Notes: generated from the sequence alone by a model not told the origin. A stretch of 64,000 nt of DNA from Pseudidiomarina sp. (GCA_023260975.1 JALQTK010000002.1:41211-105210), one strand, 5' to 3'; shown: positions 37,765 through 49,101, counted from the stretch's first letter. Translations and numbers: made by a program.

Positions 37765-38394
37765 ATGAGCCAGTATTTCGAAATTCATCGTGACAATCCA
37801 CAGCTGCGCCTGATTGAGCAAGCTGCGGCCATTATTATGCGTGGTGGTGTAGCGGTTTACCCTACCGACTCCGGTTATGCGATAGGCTGTCGAATTGGTG
37901 ATAAAACTGCTATGGAACGTATTTGCCGTATTCGGCAAATCGATAAACATCACAATTTCACCCTGATGTGCCGTGATTTATCTGAGTTAGCCACCTATGC
38001 GCGGGTCGATAACAGCGCTTTTCGATTATTGAAAAATAATACCCCGGGTGCTTATACGTTTATTTTAAAAGGCACCAAAGAGGTGCCACGGCGGTTACTT
38101 AATGAAAAGCGCAAAACCATTGGTATTCGGGTGTCCGACGACCCGATTACGATGGCGCTACTCGAACAACTCGGTGAACCACTGATGTCGACCTCATTGA
38201 TTCTCGATGGCAATGACTTTGCTGAGTCTGATCCATACCAAATACGGCAACGACTGGAACGCTTTGTTGATGTCATTATCGATGGCGAGAACCGCGGTGA
38301 AGAACCAACCACGGTGATCGATATGGCTGACGACGATATTGTCATTGTGCGCGCAGGGGCTGGCGATGTGCAGCCGTTTATTAATTACTCCTAG
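37765..38394 (+). CDS. yciO: YciO/Sua5/YrdC family protein (L-threonylcarbamoyladenylate synthase-like)
   Basis: 'GGVAVYPTDSGYAIGCRIGDKTAMERICRIRQIDKHHNFTLMCRDLSELATYARV'. Confidence 0.92.
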   Translation: MSQYFEIHRDNPQLRLIEQAAAIIMRGGVAVYPTDSGYAIGCRIGDKTAMERICRIRQIDKHHNFTLMCRDLSELATYARVDNSAFRLLKNNTPGAYTFILKGTKEVPRRLLNEKRKTIGIRVSDDPITMALLEQLGEPLMSTSLILDGNDFAESDPYQIRQRLERFVDVIIDGENRGEEPTTVIDMADDDIVIVRAGAGDVQPFINYS

Positions 38395-38399
38395 TTGCC

Positions 38400-39230
38400 A
38401 TGTCTGAGGCACCCGTCACACCACAACAACATTCGCTGCCATTGGGCTTTGTCCGTGGTGAACCGCTGCTCGATCGCCCGGATGATTTGTATATTCCACC
38501 GGATGCACTGGAACTTATTCTGGAGAGTTTTGCTGGCCCGATGGATCTGCTGCTCTATCTGATTCGTCGGCAAAAATTCGATATCGTTGATTTACCGATC
38601 TTACCAATTACCCAGCAATACATGACCTATGTAGAGATGATGAAAGATCTCAAGTTGGAATTAGCAGCAGATTATCTGGTCATGGCGGCTATGCTGACGG
38701 AGATCAAGAGTCGCTTACTGTTACCTAAGCCAGCTTCTGAGCTTGAGGATGAACTTGATCCGCGCGCAGAATTACTGCGGCGTTTACAAGAATACGAGGC
38801 CATTCGCCGTGGTGCCGAGTATCTGCATAACCTGCCGCAACAACATCGCGATTTTTATCTTGCCCACAGTGCTACCGATGCGAAGCAATGGTTACAACAG
38901 CAACTTCCCGATGTGACCTTGCAGGAATTAGCGCTAGCGTTTAGTCAGGCATTAGCGCAAGCGCAGTTACTCAACCATCATCAGGTACACCGTGAAAAGC
39001 TCTCTACTCGCGAGCGCATGAGCCGTATTCTTGATTTATTGCAGCAGCGCCAGCGTTTGCGTTTTGCCGATTTGTTTGTGGCGAGCGAGGGCCGCTCTGG
39101 TGTGGTGGTGAGTTTTTTAGCAGTGCTTGAATTAGTTAAAGAAGCCTTGATTGAAGTGGTCCAGGTAGACGCTTATAGTGAAATTCATATTGCCGCCAAA
39201 GAGCTTGACGATGCAGCACCAGCAACTTAA
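38400..39230 (+). CDS. scpA: Segregation and condensation protein A
   Basis: 'LILESFAGPMDLLLYLIRRQKFDIVDLPILPITQQYMTYVEMMKDLKLELAADYLVMAAMLTEIKSRLLLP'. Confidence 0.95.
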   Translation: MSEAPVTPQQHSLPLGFVRGEPLLDRPDDLYIPPDALELILESFAGPMDLLLYLIRRQKFDIVDLPILPITQQYMTYVEMMKDLKLELAADYLVMAAMLTEIKSRLLLPKPASELEDELDPRAELLRRLQEYEAIRRGAEYLHNLPQQHRDFYLAHSATDAKQWLQQQLPDVTLQELALAFSQALAQAQLLNHHQVHREKLSTRERMSRILDLLQQRQRLRFADLFVASEGRSGVVVSFLAVLELVKEALIEVVQVDAYSEIHIAAKELDDAAPAT

Positions 39231-39780
39231 ACAAGCAATAGAGGCGCTGCTATTTGCCGCCGATGCAGCGCTTACTGAAGGACAATTATTGCAGCACTGC
39301 AATGATAGCCTCGGTGCTGATGTAGTCAGCAAAAAGCAGTTGCAGCAGATCCTCGCTGAGCTGCAGTCTGACTATGCCGAGCGTGGTGTACAATTGTGCA
39401 AGGTAGCGAGCGGTTACAGATTTCAGACACGCACCGAGTTGGGTGGTATAATTAGCCAGTTATGGCAAGACAAGCCACCGCGCTATTCGCAAGCTTTGTT
39501 AGAAACCCTGGCCTTAGTCGCCTATCGGCAGCCGATCACGCGCGGGGATATTGAAGCGATTCGTGGTGTTAGTGTCAGTTCGCAGATTATCAAGACCTTG
39601 CAAGAACGTGGTTGGATCAAAGTAGTGGGGCATCGGGAGGTTCCCGGGCGCCCCCAGCTGTATGCGACTACCGCCGAATTTTTAGATTATTTTGCTTTGC
39701 AGGATTTATCGCAACTGCCCGATATTCCTGGCCCAGCAACTGCATCGATAAACGCTGAGACAGCGCCCAAACAAGAGTAA
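39211..39780 (+). CDS. scpB: Segregation and condensation protein B
   Basis: 'QAIEALLFAADAALTEGQL', 'TLALVAYRQPITRGDIEAIRGVSVSSQIIKTLQERGWIKVVGHREVPGRPQLYATT'; start at 39211. Confidence 0.95.
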   Translation: MQHQQLKQAIEALLFAADAALTEGQLLQHCNDSLGADVVSKKQLQQILAELQSDYAERGVQLCKVASGYRFQTRTELGGIISQLWQDKPPRYSQALLETLALVAYRQPITRGDIEAIRGVSVSSQIIKTLQERGWIKVVGHREVPGRPQLYATTAEFLDYFALQDLSQLPDIPGPATASINAETAPKQE

Positions 39781-39787
39781 GTGACCG

Positions 39788-40780
39788 ATGAGCGAAAAGT
39801 TACAAAAAATTCTGGCCCGTTCGGGCCATGGTTCACGTCGTGAATTAGAGGCAAAAATCGCCGCTGGCCGCGTCAGTGTCAATGGTGTTGTGGCCACCCT
39901 CGGTGAGCGGGTTGACGCCGATGCCAAAGTCCGCATTGATGGCCATGAAGTGAACATTAAGCCGCTTGAAGACTTGGTTTGCAGGGTATTGATGTATCAC
40001 AAGCCTGAGGGTGAATTGTGTACGCGTAAGGACCCGGAGGGCCGCCCAACTGTCTATGATCGGCTACCGCGCATGCAAGGTGCCCGCTGGGTTGCCGTGG
40101 GTCGCTTAGACGTTAACACCTCGGGTTTATTATTATTTACCACCGATGGCGAGTTGGCTAATCGATTAATGCACCCAGCGCATCAAATTGAACGTGAGTA
40201 TGCGGTGCGGGTTTTTGGTGAAGTCACCGATGAGATGTTAAAGACCTTGAGTAAAGGGGTAACCTTAGAAGACGGTCCGGCTGCGTTTAAAGAGATTAAA
40301 CGCGGTGGCGGTGAGGGCATTAACCAATGGTTTAATGTGATGCTTACCGAAGGTCGTAATCGCGAAGTGCGACGCTTGTGGGAATCACAAGGGGTACAAG
40401 TGTCGCGGCTTATTCGGGTGCGCTACGGTTCAATTAAATTAGAGCAAGGTTTGCCGCAAAGTGGTTGGGGCGAACTTACCCTTGAACAAGTTAATTATTT
40501 GCGCAAGTTGGTACAACTGCCGCCGGAAGAACGCAGTTTTATTGATCCGAACCGCTCTGAAACTCGGCAAAAACGCTATTCTCGGGCACGCCGCAATCAG
40601 CAGCGTAGCCGGGTCCTCAGTGGTAAAGCCGGTGCCACCAGCGAGACCAAGCAAAGCGCTACAAAACGTAGTGACAAAGCGCCAACCGAACTGGTGCGTA
40701 AGCCGAAGCCGAAACCGAAAGCAACCGGTAGTAAGGGGCGCAGTAAGCCAATTGGTAAAACCCGTGCAGGTACGCGCTGA
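39788..40780 (+). CDS. rluB: 23S rRNA pseudouridine(2605) synthase RluB
   Basis: S4 domain '[31 protein letters not shown]', '[27 protein letters not shown]'; long basic C-tail. Confidence 0.95.
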   Translation: MSEKLQKILARSGHGSRRELEAKIAAGRVSVNGVVATLGERVDADAKVRIDGHEVNIKPLEDLVCRVLMYHKPEGELCTRKDPEGRPTVYDRLPRMQGARWVAVGRLDVNTSGLLLFTTDGELANRLMHPAHQIEREYAVRVFGEVTDEMLKTLSKGVTLEDGPAAFKEIKRGGGEGINQWFNVMLTEGRNREVRRLWESQGVQVSRLIRVRYGSIKLEQGLPQSGWGELTLEQVNYLRKLVQLPPEERSFIDPNRSETRQKRYSRARRNQQRSRVLSGKAGATSETKQSATKRSDKAPTELVRKPKPKPKATGSKGRSKPIGKTRAGTR

Positions 40781-41813
40781 TTGGCAATTGACTGGGCCAC
40801 TGCTGGGGCTGTGGCCTTTTCGGCATGATGTCTGGCCACAACAAGGGCAGCCGGCACAGCAGCAACTGCTGCAGTTGCTGCATACCATTCAACCGCACCA
40901 TCCGGTGCTGTTAGCGGTGCCGCCGCGCTTCTATGCAGCAGTACGGCGCCAGCTGGGTAATGATATTCCACTGGTTATGCTGCCATACAATGACGCCTGG
41001 CCGCGCGATTTTGGACCGTTATGGCTGCAGCATCAAGCAGCCGGGCCGCTGCACGCGCTGCAATTTGACTTTCGGGCGTGGCAGGGTTTGTACCCAGACT
41101 ACCGAGCCGATCAACGTTTTGCCCCGGCGCTAGCCGGTTGGTTAAGTTGCCGCCGTCGTTCGCATGGGTTAGTCCTTGAAGGTGGTGCGATAACCACCAA
41201 CGGCAATGGTATTGCGCTGGTCAATGCGGTGAGCGTGCAACGTAACAATCCGACTTTACGGTTGGCGCAGATTACTGCTCAATTAACTAAACACTTAGGT
41301 TTACAGCATATTTTTTGGCTGCATGAAGCGCATCCGGCCGATGAAACCGGCGGACATATCGATAATCAAGTTCAATTCGTTGACCCGCAAACGCTAGTTC
41401 ATGCATTATCGCCGGCAGTTATTGCTCAGCTCCAACAGCAAATGGCGGCAGTTGGTTTACATTTTCGTTGGCTGGCATTACCAGCAATACAAACCATCCG
41501 TGCTAATGCATCGGACTTTGTCTCGGTTAGCCGTCGGCAGGGCGTATTAGCGCGCGGTCAGCAACCACTGTTAGCCAGCTATGTAAATTTTATCCGGGTG
41601 GCAGACTTACTGTTATTACCACAGTTTGGTTTACCGAGCGATCAGCCAACATTAACCAGTTTGCGTCAGCAACTACCCCAACTAAAGGTCATTGGGGTAG
41701 CTGCAGACGAATTTATTAAGGCCGGTGGTGGCCCCCATTGCGTGACCTTAAATCTTCCTTCAACTGGAGCACTTACGGCATGGATGAACAACAGCAACAA
41801 GCTCTCGATGTAG
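40764..41813 (+). CDS. Agmatine deiminase / peptidylarginine deiminase (PF04371-type) family protein
   Basis: '[15 protein letters not shown]', '[15 protein letters not shown]', '[15 protein letters not shown]', '[14 protein letters not shown]' conserved catalytic motifs; probable GTG start at 40764 overlapping rluB. Confidence 0.85.
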   Translation: MQVRADWQLTGPLLGLWPFRHDVWPQQGQPAQQQLLQLLHTIQPHHPVLLAVPPRFYAAVRRQLGNDIPLVMLPYNDAWPRDFGPLWLQHQAAGPLHALQFDFRAWQGLYPDYRADQRFAPALAGWLSCRRRSHGLVLEGGAITTNGNGIALVNAVSVQRNNPTLRLAQITAQLTKHLGLQHIFWLHEAHPADETGGHIDNQVQFVDPQTLVHALSPAVIAQLQQQMAAVGLHFRWLALPAIQTIRANASDFVSVSRRQGVLARGQQPLLASYVNFIRVADLLLLPQFGLPSDQPTLTSLRQQLPQLKVIGVAADEFIKAGGGPHCVTLNLPSTGALTAWMNNSNKLSM

Positions 41814-42244
41814 TGGTACGACTCTTGGCTGGGCGTGAGCACAGCCGTCATGAACTGCAGCAAAAACTGTTGCAGCGTGGTTTTGCCAGTGCCGATGCCA
41901 TTGCCGCCATAAACCATGCCGCTGAACGTGGTTGGCAAAGTGATGCTCGTTACGCGGAAATGTGGGTGCGTCACTGTTTGCAGAAGGGCCACGGTGCCAG
42001 TAAGGTTCGCGCCGCTGCGCAACAGCGTGGTCTGGCCCGTGAATTGATTGATGATGCCTTTGCTGCAGCCGATCCGGATTGGGATGATGCCTGTTATCGT
42101 CGACTGATCAAACGCTTTGGTGAGCAGCCGCCGATTGAAGCCAAACAGCGTGACAAAATTATTCGCCACTTGCTCAGTCAGGGCTTCACTTACGGGCAAA
42201 TAAAACAGGCTCTAGCGCGTCAATCTGCAACGCAATCTGACTAG
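41780..42244 (+). CDS. recX: Regulatory protein RecX
   Basis: 'LLAGREHSRHELQQKLLQRGFASADAIAAINHAAERGWQSDARYAEMWVRHCLQKGHGASKVRAAAQQRGLARELI'. Confidence 0.92.
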   Translation: MDEQQQQALDVVVRLLAGREHSRHELQQKLLQRGFASADAIAAINHAAERGWQSDARYAEMWVRHCLQKGHGASKVRAAAQQRGLARELIDDAFAAADPDWDDACYRRLIKRFGEQPPIEAKQRDKIIRHLLSQGFTYGQIKQALARQSATQSD

Positions 42245-42321
42245 TCGAAAGGCACCTTTCATGGTAGTCTTTGGCGCTATTAAAAGCTGATAATTTCAAC
42301 TGAATGACTAGGGTGTTGTGC

Positions 42322-44928
42322 ATGACTATGAGCAGTGCGGAAATCCGTGAAGCGTTTTTAAACTACTTTGCTGAACGCGGCCACCAGCGCGTGGCATCGG
42401 CTTCATTGGTGCCAGGTAACGACCCAACTCTTTTATTCACCAATGCCGGTATGGTGCAGTTTAAAGATGTATTTTTGGGTGATGACAAACGTGATTATAG
42501 CCGAGCTGTCTCGTCACAACGCTGTTTGCGTGCAGGCGGTAAACATAATGACTTAGAGAACGTTGGTTATACTGCGCGTCATCACACGTTCTTTGAAATG
42601 CTCGGCAACTTTAGTTTCGGCGATTACTTCAAGCGCGAAGCGATTCATTATGCCTGGGAATTTTTGACTGGTGTATTAAAGTTACCAGCGCAAAAGCTAT
42701 GGATCACGGTATTCACCGAAGACGATGAGGCCTACGACATTTGGGCCAAAGAAATTGGTGTTCCGACCGAACGTATTGCGCGCATTGGCGCCAAGGATAA
42801 TTTCTGGGCTATGGGCGATACGGGACCCTGTGGACCTTGTTCAGAGATTTTTTACGATCATGGTGATGAGGTATGGGGTGGACCGCCTGGCAGCCCAGAA
42901 GAAGACGGTGATCGCTACATTGAAATTTGGAACTTGGTATTCATGCAATACAATCGCCAAGCCGATGGCACGCTGTTGCCCTTGCCGAAACCTTCAGTAG
43001 ATACCGGTATGGGGCTAGAGCGGATCGCTGCGGTACTGCAGCACGTGCATAGCAACTATGAAATCGATACCTTCGATGGATTGATTTCTGCGGCCGCTAA
43101 AATTATCGGTTGCACCGACTTGAGCAATAAGTCGTTACGGGTTATTGCTGACCATATTCGTTCGTGCAGCTTCCTCATTGCCGATGGCGTGATGCCATCA
43201 AATGAAGGTCGCGGTTATGTCTTACGCCGGATTATTCGTCGGGCAGCTCGCCATGGCAGTATGCTTGGCGCTGAGGTTGGATTTTTCCACAAATTAGTGG
43301 CTGAGCTGGCCAAGCAAATGGGTGCGGCGTATCCGGAGTTAATCAGCAAGCGCAGCATTATTGAGCAGGCGCTCGCCCGTGAAGAAGAACAGTTTGGTAA
43401 AACCTTGGAGCGTGGCTTAGGTATTTTACAAGATACTTTGAGTCAGCTCGAAGGTTCGGTTATTCCCGGCGACGTAGTGTTCAAGTTATATGACACCTAT
43501 GGCTTCCCGCTCGATTTAACTGCTGATATCGCGCGTGAAAAGCAACTGACCATTGATGAAGAAGGCTTTCAAACGGCGATGGAGCAACAACGCCAACGGG
43601 CACAACAGGCGTCGCAGTTTGGCATGGATTATAACGATCGGCTTAAATCAACCAAACGCAGCGAATTTGTCGGCTATACTGAAACAGCGGCTAACAGTGA
43701 AGTAGTGGAGTTGTTTGTTGATGGTAAATCAGTCAGCCAGTTGAGCGCAGGTGAGCAGGGTATTGTGGTGCTTGCTAGTACGCCGTTTTATGCCGAGAGC
43801 GGCGGTCAAATTGGTGATCAAGGCAAATTGGTGGCCAATGGTGGTCGCTTCGTGGTCGAAGATACACAGTATATTGGCAAGGCTATTGCGCACCATGGTC
43901 GCACTGAGGTTACCTTGAAAGTCGGTGATCGGGTTGCTGCTGAAATTGATAGCGCCCGCCGTGAAGCCATCAAGCGCCATCATTCTGCTACGCATTTATT
44001 GCATGCCGCTTTGCGTAATCTGCTCGGTGAACATGTCAATCAAAAAGGCTCGTTAGTCAGTGCTGATCGGTTACGCTTTGATTTCGCGCATTTCGCTCCG
44101 GTTACGCCAGAACAGCTTGATGCGATTGAGCGCCAGGTTAACGAAGAGATAATCAATAACCACCCGCTGGACATCAATTACATGCCGATTGATCAAGCCA
44201 AGCAAGCTGGCGCTATGGCACTATTTGGCGAGAAATACGATGAGGTGGTGCGCGTGGTTCGAATGGGCGACTATTCGCTCGAACTTTGCGGCGGTACTCA
44301 TGTTGCCCGAACCGGTGATATTGGGCCGTTTCGGATTGTCAGTGAAGCGGGTGTTGCCTCGGGAGTGCGCCGTATTGAGGCACTAACGGGCCTACAAGCA
44401 GCCCGTTACAGTTTGGCTCAGCAACAGCAGTTGCGCACCGCAGCGGCATTGTTTAAGACCGATTCGGTGCAATTAACCGAGCGTATTATTGCGCTATTCG
44501 ATCGCAACAAGAGTTTGGAAAAATCGCTTGCCGAGTTACAGCAAAAATTGGCCAGTCAAGCCGGTGGCGATTTACTCGCTGGCGCAGTGCAGATGGGTCC
44601 GCATAAGGTGATCGTTGCACAACTGCATGACGTTGATCAAAAAGCCTTGCGAACCATGGTTGATGACTTGAAAAATCAATTGGCGAGTGGGGTAGTTGTG
44701 CTGGCGGTTGCACAACATGATAAGGTGGCTCTGATAGCTGGGGTCACTAACGATTTAACTGCGCAGGTAAAAGCTGGTGATATTATCGCTAAGGCTGCTG
44801 CTGAAGTAGGTGGTAAAGGTGGTGGACGCCCTGATTTAGCGCAAGCTGGTGGTACTGATCCAAGCCGAATTGAGGCTGCATTGAAGGCCGCGCGCGATTA
44901 TCTCGAGCAACAGTTTATTGGTGAATAA
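42322..44928 (+). CDS. alaS: Alanyl-tRNA synthetase
   Basis: '[15 protein letters not shown]', '[22 protein letters not shown]', '[14 protein letters not shown]', C-terminal '[15 protein letters not shown]'; start at MTMSSAEIR. Confidence 0.98.
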   Translation: MTMSSAEIREAFLNYFAERGHQRVASASLVPGNDPTLLFTNAGMVQFKDVFLGDDKRDYSRAVSSQRCLRAGGKHNDLENVGYTARHHTFFEMLGNFSFGDYFKREAIHYAWEFLTGVLKLPAQKLWITVFTEDDEAYDIWAKEIGVPTERIARIGAKDNFWAMGDTGPCGPCSEIFYDHGDEVWGGPPGSPEEDGDRYIEIWNLVFMQYNRQADGTLLPLPKPSVDTGMGLERIAAVLQHVHSNYEIDTFDGLISAAAKIIGCTDLSNKSLRVIADHIRSCSFLIADGVMPSNEGRGYVLRRIIRRAARHGSMLGAEVGFFHKLVAELAKQMGAAYPELISKRSIIEQALAREEEQFGKTLERGLGILQDTLSQLEGSVIPGDVVFKLYDTYGFPLDLTADIAREKQLTIDEEGFQTAMEQQRQRAQQASQFGMDYNDRLKSTKRSEFVGYTETAANSEVVELFVDGKSVSQLSAGEQGIVVLASTPFYAESGGQIGDQGKLVANGGRFVVEDTQYIGKAIAHHGRTEVTLKVGDRVAAEIDSARREAIKRHHSATHLLHAALRNLLGEHVNQKGSLVSADRLRFDFAHFAPVTPEQLDAIERQVNEEIINNHPLDINYMPIDQAKQAGAMALFGEKYDEVVRVVRMGDYSLELCGGTHVARTGDIGPFRIVSEAGVASGVRRIEALTGLQAARYSLAQQQQLRTAAALFKTDSVQLTERIIALFDRNKSLEKSLAELQQKLASQAGGDLLAGAVQMGPHKVIVAQLHDVDQKALRTMVDDLKNQLASGVVVLAVAQHDKVALIAGVTNDLTAQVKAGDIIAKAAAEVGGKGGGRPDLAQAGGTDPSRIEAALKAARDYLEQQFIGE

Positions 44929-45055
44929 AATATTTTTATAGTTGATGCCAACTGGTCTTGTGCGCAGGACCTAAGCGGTTTACTATAACAATCGTGATAT
45001 TAACCAAGACCTACTAGGCTTGCCCTGTAGCGAGAAGTATGGAAGGAGTAAGATA

Positions 45056-45250
45056 ATGTTGATCTTAACCCGTCGAGTGGGTGAGACCTTGATGATTGGT
45101 GATGAGGTTACGGTCACGGTTTTGGGTGTGAAAGGCAACCAAGTTCGGATCGGCGTAAATGCACCGAAAACAGTTTCAGTTCATCGTGAAGAAATTTATA
45201 ACCGCATCCAAGCAGAGCATCACGATGGCGACAAGCCTGACAATAGCTAG
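45056..45250 (+). CDS. csrA: Carbon storage regulator CsrA
   Basis: '[54 protein letters not shown]'; start 45056 with strong SD. Confidence 0.99.
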   Translation: MLILTRRVGETLMIGDEVTVTVLGVKGNQVRIGVNAPKTVSVHREEIYNRIQAEHHDGDKPDNS

Positions 45251-45264
45251 CTCATCACAGCAAC

Positions 45265-45292
45265 AAAGCTGACCCATTCTCGGGCAGCTTTT
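45265..45292 (+). terminator. Probable terminator hairpin after csrA
   Basis: AAAGCTGaCCC-attctc-GGGCAGCTTTT. Confidence 0.7.
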
Positions 45293-45387
45293 GGGTCTAA
45301 AATTTTCCATAAATGAAGGCTTATGTGGTTATTTTAAGCGAGATGTTCAAAATTCCCACAAACGCACCGCAATTCATAAAAAATCGT

Positions 45388-45415
45388 TTGACTTTATTGC
45401 CAGTGCCGCTATCAT
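45388..45415 (+). promoter_or_regulatory. Candidate sigma70 promoter for tRNA-Ser/tRNA-Arg (TTGACT - 16 nt - TATCAT)
   Basis: TTGACT 45388-45393, TATCAT 45410-45415, just upstream of tRNA. Confidence 0.7.
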
Positions 45416-45433
45416 TCAACGCCACAAACAAGT

Positions 45434-45526
45434 GGTGAGGTGGCCGAGCGGCTGAAGGCGCTCCCCTGCTAAGGGAGTATAGGGTTTATAGCCCTATCGA
45501 GGGTTCGAATCCCTCCCTCACCGCCA
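45434..45526 (+). tRNA. tRNA-Ser (anticodon GCU)
   Basis: GGTGAGG...CCTCACC acceptor, anticodon loop CTCCC-CTGCTAA-GGGAG, long variable arm, encoded CCA; downstream of csrA as serV in E. coli. Confidence 0.97.
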
Positions 45527-45546
45527 TTTGTGCATTACACGACAAC

Positions 45547-45623
45547 GCACTCGTAGCTCAACTGGATAGAGTACTCGGCTACGAACCGAGCGGTTGGAGG
45601 TTCGAGCCCTCCCGAGTGCGCCA
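45547..45623 (+). tRNA. tRNA-Arg (anticodon ACG)
   Basis: GCACTCG...CGAGTGC acceptor, anticodon loop CTCGG-CTACGAA-CCGAG, encoded CCA. Confidence 0.97.
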
Positions 45624-45774
45624 TCTGCTAGTTAGCTAATAATCTGCCCCAATCAATAACCATTTCACTCATTAATAACGCTTATAACCGAGCTGAGTCG
45701 TCGCTGCTGCGATGGTTATGCTATGCTCATCCATAGGAGCCTATTTAACCAATCTTACCCCAGCGAGATGGCCT

Positions 45775-46002
45775 ATGCGTGACGTATTAACCGAAGCTTT
45801 TATGATCATGGTAACTGGCATGGGTACGGTGTTCGTGTTTCTACTGGTATTGCTGCTAGCTATGCACCTATTGCGCTATTTGACTTCGCCGCCAGTGCCC
45901 GAAATTGCTCCTACCAGTCAACTTAAATCGTCGCCGACAAATGCTCATATTGCTGCTATTAGCATCGCTATTCAGCGTTATCGTGGCGAACATAGGCAGT
46001 AA
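45775..46002 (+). CDS. oadG: Sodium-pumping oxaloacetate decarboxylase gamma subunit
   Basis: '[36 protein letters not shown]' small one-TM protein preceding oadA. Confidence 0.88.
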   Translation: MRDVLTEAFMIMVTGMGTVFVFLLVLLLAMHLLRYLTSPPVPEIAPTSQLKSSPTNAHIAAISIAIQRYRGEHRQ

Positions 46003-46013
46003 GGAGTGATAGC

Positions 46014-47807
46014 ATGGTAAAGCCCATTAAACTGACCGAATTGGTGTTTCGCGATGCGCACCAATCATTGTTAGCTACGCGTTTTCGCTTAGATGACATG
46101 TTACCTATGGCTGCTGCTCTTGATGACATTGGTTATTGGTCGATGGAGTCATGGGGTGGTGCAACCTTTGATGCCTGTATTCGTTATTTAGGCGAAGACC
46201 CTTGGGTGCGCATTCGTGAGCTTAAGCAAGCGATGCCAAAAACTCCCCAGCAAATGTTGTTGCGCGGACAAAACCTATTAGGTTATCGACATTATGCCGA
46301 TGATGTCGTTGAACGCTTTGTTGAGCGCGCAAAAATCAATGGTGTCGATGTGTTTCGTATTTTTGATGCGATGAATGACGTACGTAATTTAGCCACTGCA
46401 GTGAAAGCAGCAAAAGCCGTTGAGGCGCACGCTCAAGGTACCATGTCGTATACTGTTAGCCCGGTTCACACCTTACAGACCTGGCTTGATATGGCGAGGC
46501 GCCTAGAGGATATGGGCAGTGATTCGCTCTGCATCAAGGATATGGCTGGCTTGTTGCGACCACAAGCGGCGTTCGAGTTGATTACTGCATTGAAACAGAC
46601 GGTGGCTATTCCGATCGCTATGCAATGTCATGCCACCACCGGTTTGAGCACTGCAACATACCAGAAGGCGCTGGAAGCGGGAATTGATATGCTCGATACC
46701 GCAATTTCTTCGATGAGTATGACCTATGGCCACACTGCTACTGAAACAGTGATAGCAATGACCGAGGGAAGTGACCGTGATAGCGGACTGGACCTTGCTG
46801 CGCTGCAACCAATCGCGGACCATTTTCGCGCGGTGCGGAAAAATTATGCACAGTTTGAGGGCTCATTAAAGGGCATTGACGCGCGTATTTTGACCGCACA
46901 AGTGCCTGGCGGCATGCTGACTAATATGGAGAATCAGCTGCGTGAGCAGGGGGCTTTAGACAAGTTCGATGAGGTGTTAGCGGAGATTCCGCGGGTACGC
47001 GAAGATTTAGGTTTTATTCCACTGGTAACGCCTACCTCGCAAATTGTTGGTACCCAAGCGGTATTGAACGTACTCAGCGGTAAGCGCTACAGCTCCTTAT
47101 CAAAGGAGACTCGAGGGGTACTCAGGGGTGAGTATGGTGCTACTGCTGCTGCGGTGAATAGCGAGCTGCAACAGCAGGTGTTACAGGGTGAGCAGCCGAT
47201 CACTGTGAGGCCAGCAGATTTACTCGCGGCTGAACTAGATGATTTAACTGTAGCCTTAGAAAAACAAGCGAAGGAACTGCATATCACACTTGCTGACGAG
47301 CTGATTGATGATGTGCTTACTTATGCGTTGTTTCCGCAAATTGGTTTGAAGTTTTTACAACATCGGGGCGATGCAAGTGCCTTTGAGCAAGCACCTTCGC
47401 CAATTGCTTTGGCGCTTCCAGTGTCAGCCTCACCAGCAGTGGCTGATAGTGCTGCGACAGAGCGCTATGCGGTTAAAGTTGATGGAGTGGTGTATCAAGT
47501 TGAAGTAGGGCCCAGCGATAACCTGATGATTCAGTCTGCTGAGGTCAGCAGCGCAGCGCCCAGGGTGAGCGCAGAAAAAACTAAAACCATCGCCACAGAG
47601 GTTACCGCACCGCTTGCTGGGACTATTTTCAAAGTACTGGTCAAAGCTGGTCAGCAGGTGCAGTCGGGTGAGGTGGTGATGATCTTAGAAGCAATGAAGA
47701 TGGAGACCGATATCAAAGCCCAACAGAGCGGTAAAGTGTTGCAACTTCATGTGCGTGAGGGCGATAGCGTTGCCGTCGGTGAGGTACTGTTGAGCGTGGC
47801 AGGGTAA
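46014..47807 (+). CDS. oadA: Oxaloacetate decarboxylase alpha subunit (biotin-containing carboxyltransferase)
   Basis: '[52 protein letters not shown]', biotinyl motif '[11 protein letters not shown]'. Confidence 0.96.
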   Translation: MVKPIKLTELVFRDAHQSLLATRFRLDDMLPMAAALDDIGYWSMESWGGATFDACIRYLGEDPWVRIRELKQAMPKTPQQMLLRGQNLLGYRHYADDVVERFVERAKINGVDVFRIFDAMNDVRNLATAVKAAKAVEAHAQGTMSYTVSPVHTLQTWLDMARRLEDMGSDSLCIKDMAGLLRPQAAFELITALKQTVAIPIAMQCHATTGLSTATYQKALEAGIDMLDTAISSMSMTYGHTATETVIAMTEGSDRDSGLDLAALQPIADHFRAVRKNYAQFEGSLKGIDARILTAQVPGGMLTNMENQLREQGALDKFDEVLAEIPRVREDLGFIPLVTPTSQIVGTQAVLNVLSGKRYSSLSKETRGVLRGEYGATAAAVNSELQQQVLQGEQPITVRPADLLAAELDDLTVALEKQAKELHITLADELIDDVLTYALFPQIGLKFLQHRGDASAFEQAPSPIALALPVSASPAVADSAATERYAVKVDGVVYQVEVGPSDNLMIQSAEVSSAAPRVSAEKTKTIATEVTAPLAGTIFKVLVKAGQQVQSGEVVMILEAMKMETDIKAQQSGKVLQLHVREGDSVAVGEVLLSVAG

Positions 47808-47811
47808 GCGG

Positions 47812-48942
47812 ATGGAACGTTTAATCACGCTTTGGCACAGCACCGGTTTAGCCGCCATGAGCTGGGGCGCGGCGATCATGATGGCGGTTGGCGCGCTGTT
47901 GTTATACCTCGCTATTAGCAAAAAGTTCGAGCCATTATTACTGTTACCGATTGGTTTTGGTGCCATCTTAGCCAATATTCCTGGTGCTGGTTTGGCCGAA
48001 CCGGGTGGTATTTTATATCTTATCTATGCGGTTGGTATTGAAACTGGTGTGTTTCCACTGCTGATATTTATGGGCGTGGGGGCAATGACAGATTTTGCTC
48101 CGCTATTAGCGAATCCACGCACCTTATTACTCGGCGGTGCGGCCCAGTTTGGCATCTTTGCAACCTTACTCGGTGCGATTGCATTGAATGCTGTTCCCGG
48201 TTTCGAGTTCACCCTCGCCGATGCTGCGGCAATCGCTATTATTGGCGGTGCCGATGGTCCAACCGCGATCTTTTTGGCATCAAAATTAGCTCCAGAGTTA
48301 CTCGGTGCGATTGCGGTTGCGGCCTACTCATATATGGCCTTGGTACCGATAATACAACCGCCAATCATGAAGTTACTCACCAGCCAATCGGAGCGTGCAA
48401 TTGCGATGCAGCAACTGCGTCCGGTTGAGCGCCGCGAAAAAATTCTGTTTCCATTAGCGGTGTTATTATTGACGTTATTAGTTCTTCCAACTGCCACGCC
48501 TTTGGTGGGTATGTTTTGCTTAGGAAATCTTATGCGTGAGGCCGGTGTGGTGGATCGCTTAAGTAAAACGGCACAAAACGAGCTGATCAATACGGTCACT
48601 ATCTTCTTGGGCTTAGCGGTCGGTTCAAAACTCACTGCGGATGAGTTTCTGTCGTTACAGACACTCGGAATTTTACTGCTCGGTGCAGTCGCTTTTGCGA
48701 TTGGTACGGCCGCCGGGGTATTACTGGCAAAACTAATGAATAAAGTTAGTCGTCAGCCGATAAACCCTCTTATTGGCGCTGCTGGTGTGTCTGCTGTGCC
48801 GATGGCGGCGAGGGTGGTGAATAAAGTGGGGCTTGAGGCAAATCCCAATAATTACCTGCTAATGCATGCAATGGGGCCCAATGTTGCCGGTGTGCTTGGT
48901 TCGGCAGTCGCCGCCGGTATTTTACTTGCACTAATTGGTTAA
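47812..48942 (+). CDS. oadB: Oxaloacetate decarboxylase beta subunit (Na+ translocating)
   Basis: '[48 protein letters not shown]', '[19 protein letters not shown]'. Confidence 0.96.
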   Translation: MERLITLWHSTGLAAMSWGAAIMMAVGALLLYLAISKKFEPLLLLPIGFGAILANIPGAGLAEPGGILYLIYAVGIETGVFPLLIFMGVGAMTDFAPLLANPRTLLLGGAAQFGIFATLLGAIALNAVPGFEFTLADAAAIAIIGGADGPTAIFLASKLAPELLGAIAVAAYSYMALVPIIQPPIMKLLTSQSERAIAMQQLRPVERREKILFPLAVLLLTLLVLPTATPLVGMFCLGNLMREAGVVDRLSKTAQNELINTVTIFLGLAVGSKLTADEFLSLQTLGILLLGAVAFAIGTAAGVLLAKLMNKVSRQPINPLIGAAGVSAVPMAARVVNKVGLEANPNNYLLMHAMGPNVAGVLGSAVAAGILLALIG

Positions 48943-49101
48943 CCACCACAACAACGTATAAATCAGCGCGATAAAACCACTGATAATGGCGATGTAGATG
49001 AAGCCCTGCAGGCCTTGCCGCAGGCTCCAGCGATTGAGTCGTAAATAGAGCAACCAAGCGATACTCAATAACAGTGGCAAAATAAACAAAAAACGGGTCA
49101 T
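48931..49101 (-). CDS. Candidate 56-aa membrane protein translationally coupled to the hybrid kinase
   Basis: Manual reverse-strand translation [56 protein letters not shown]; start overlaps kinase stop as ATGA; two predicted TM segments; below ORF-track cutoff. Confidence 0.6.
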   Translation of the reverse strand: MTRFLFILPLLLSIAWLLYLRLNRWSLRQGLQGFIYIAIISGFIALIYTLLWWLTN

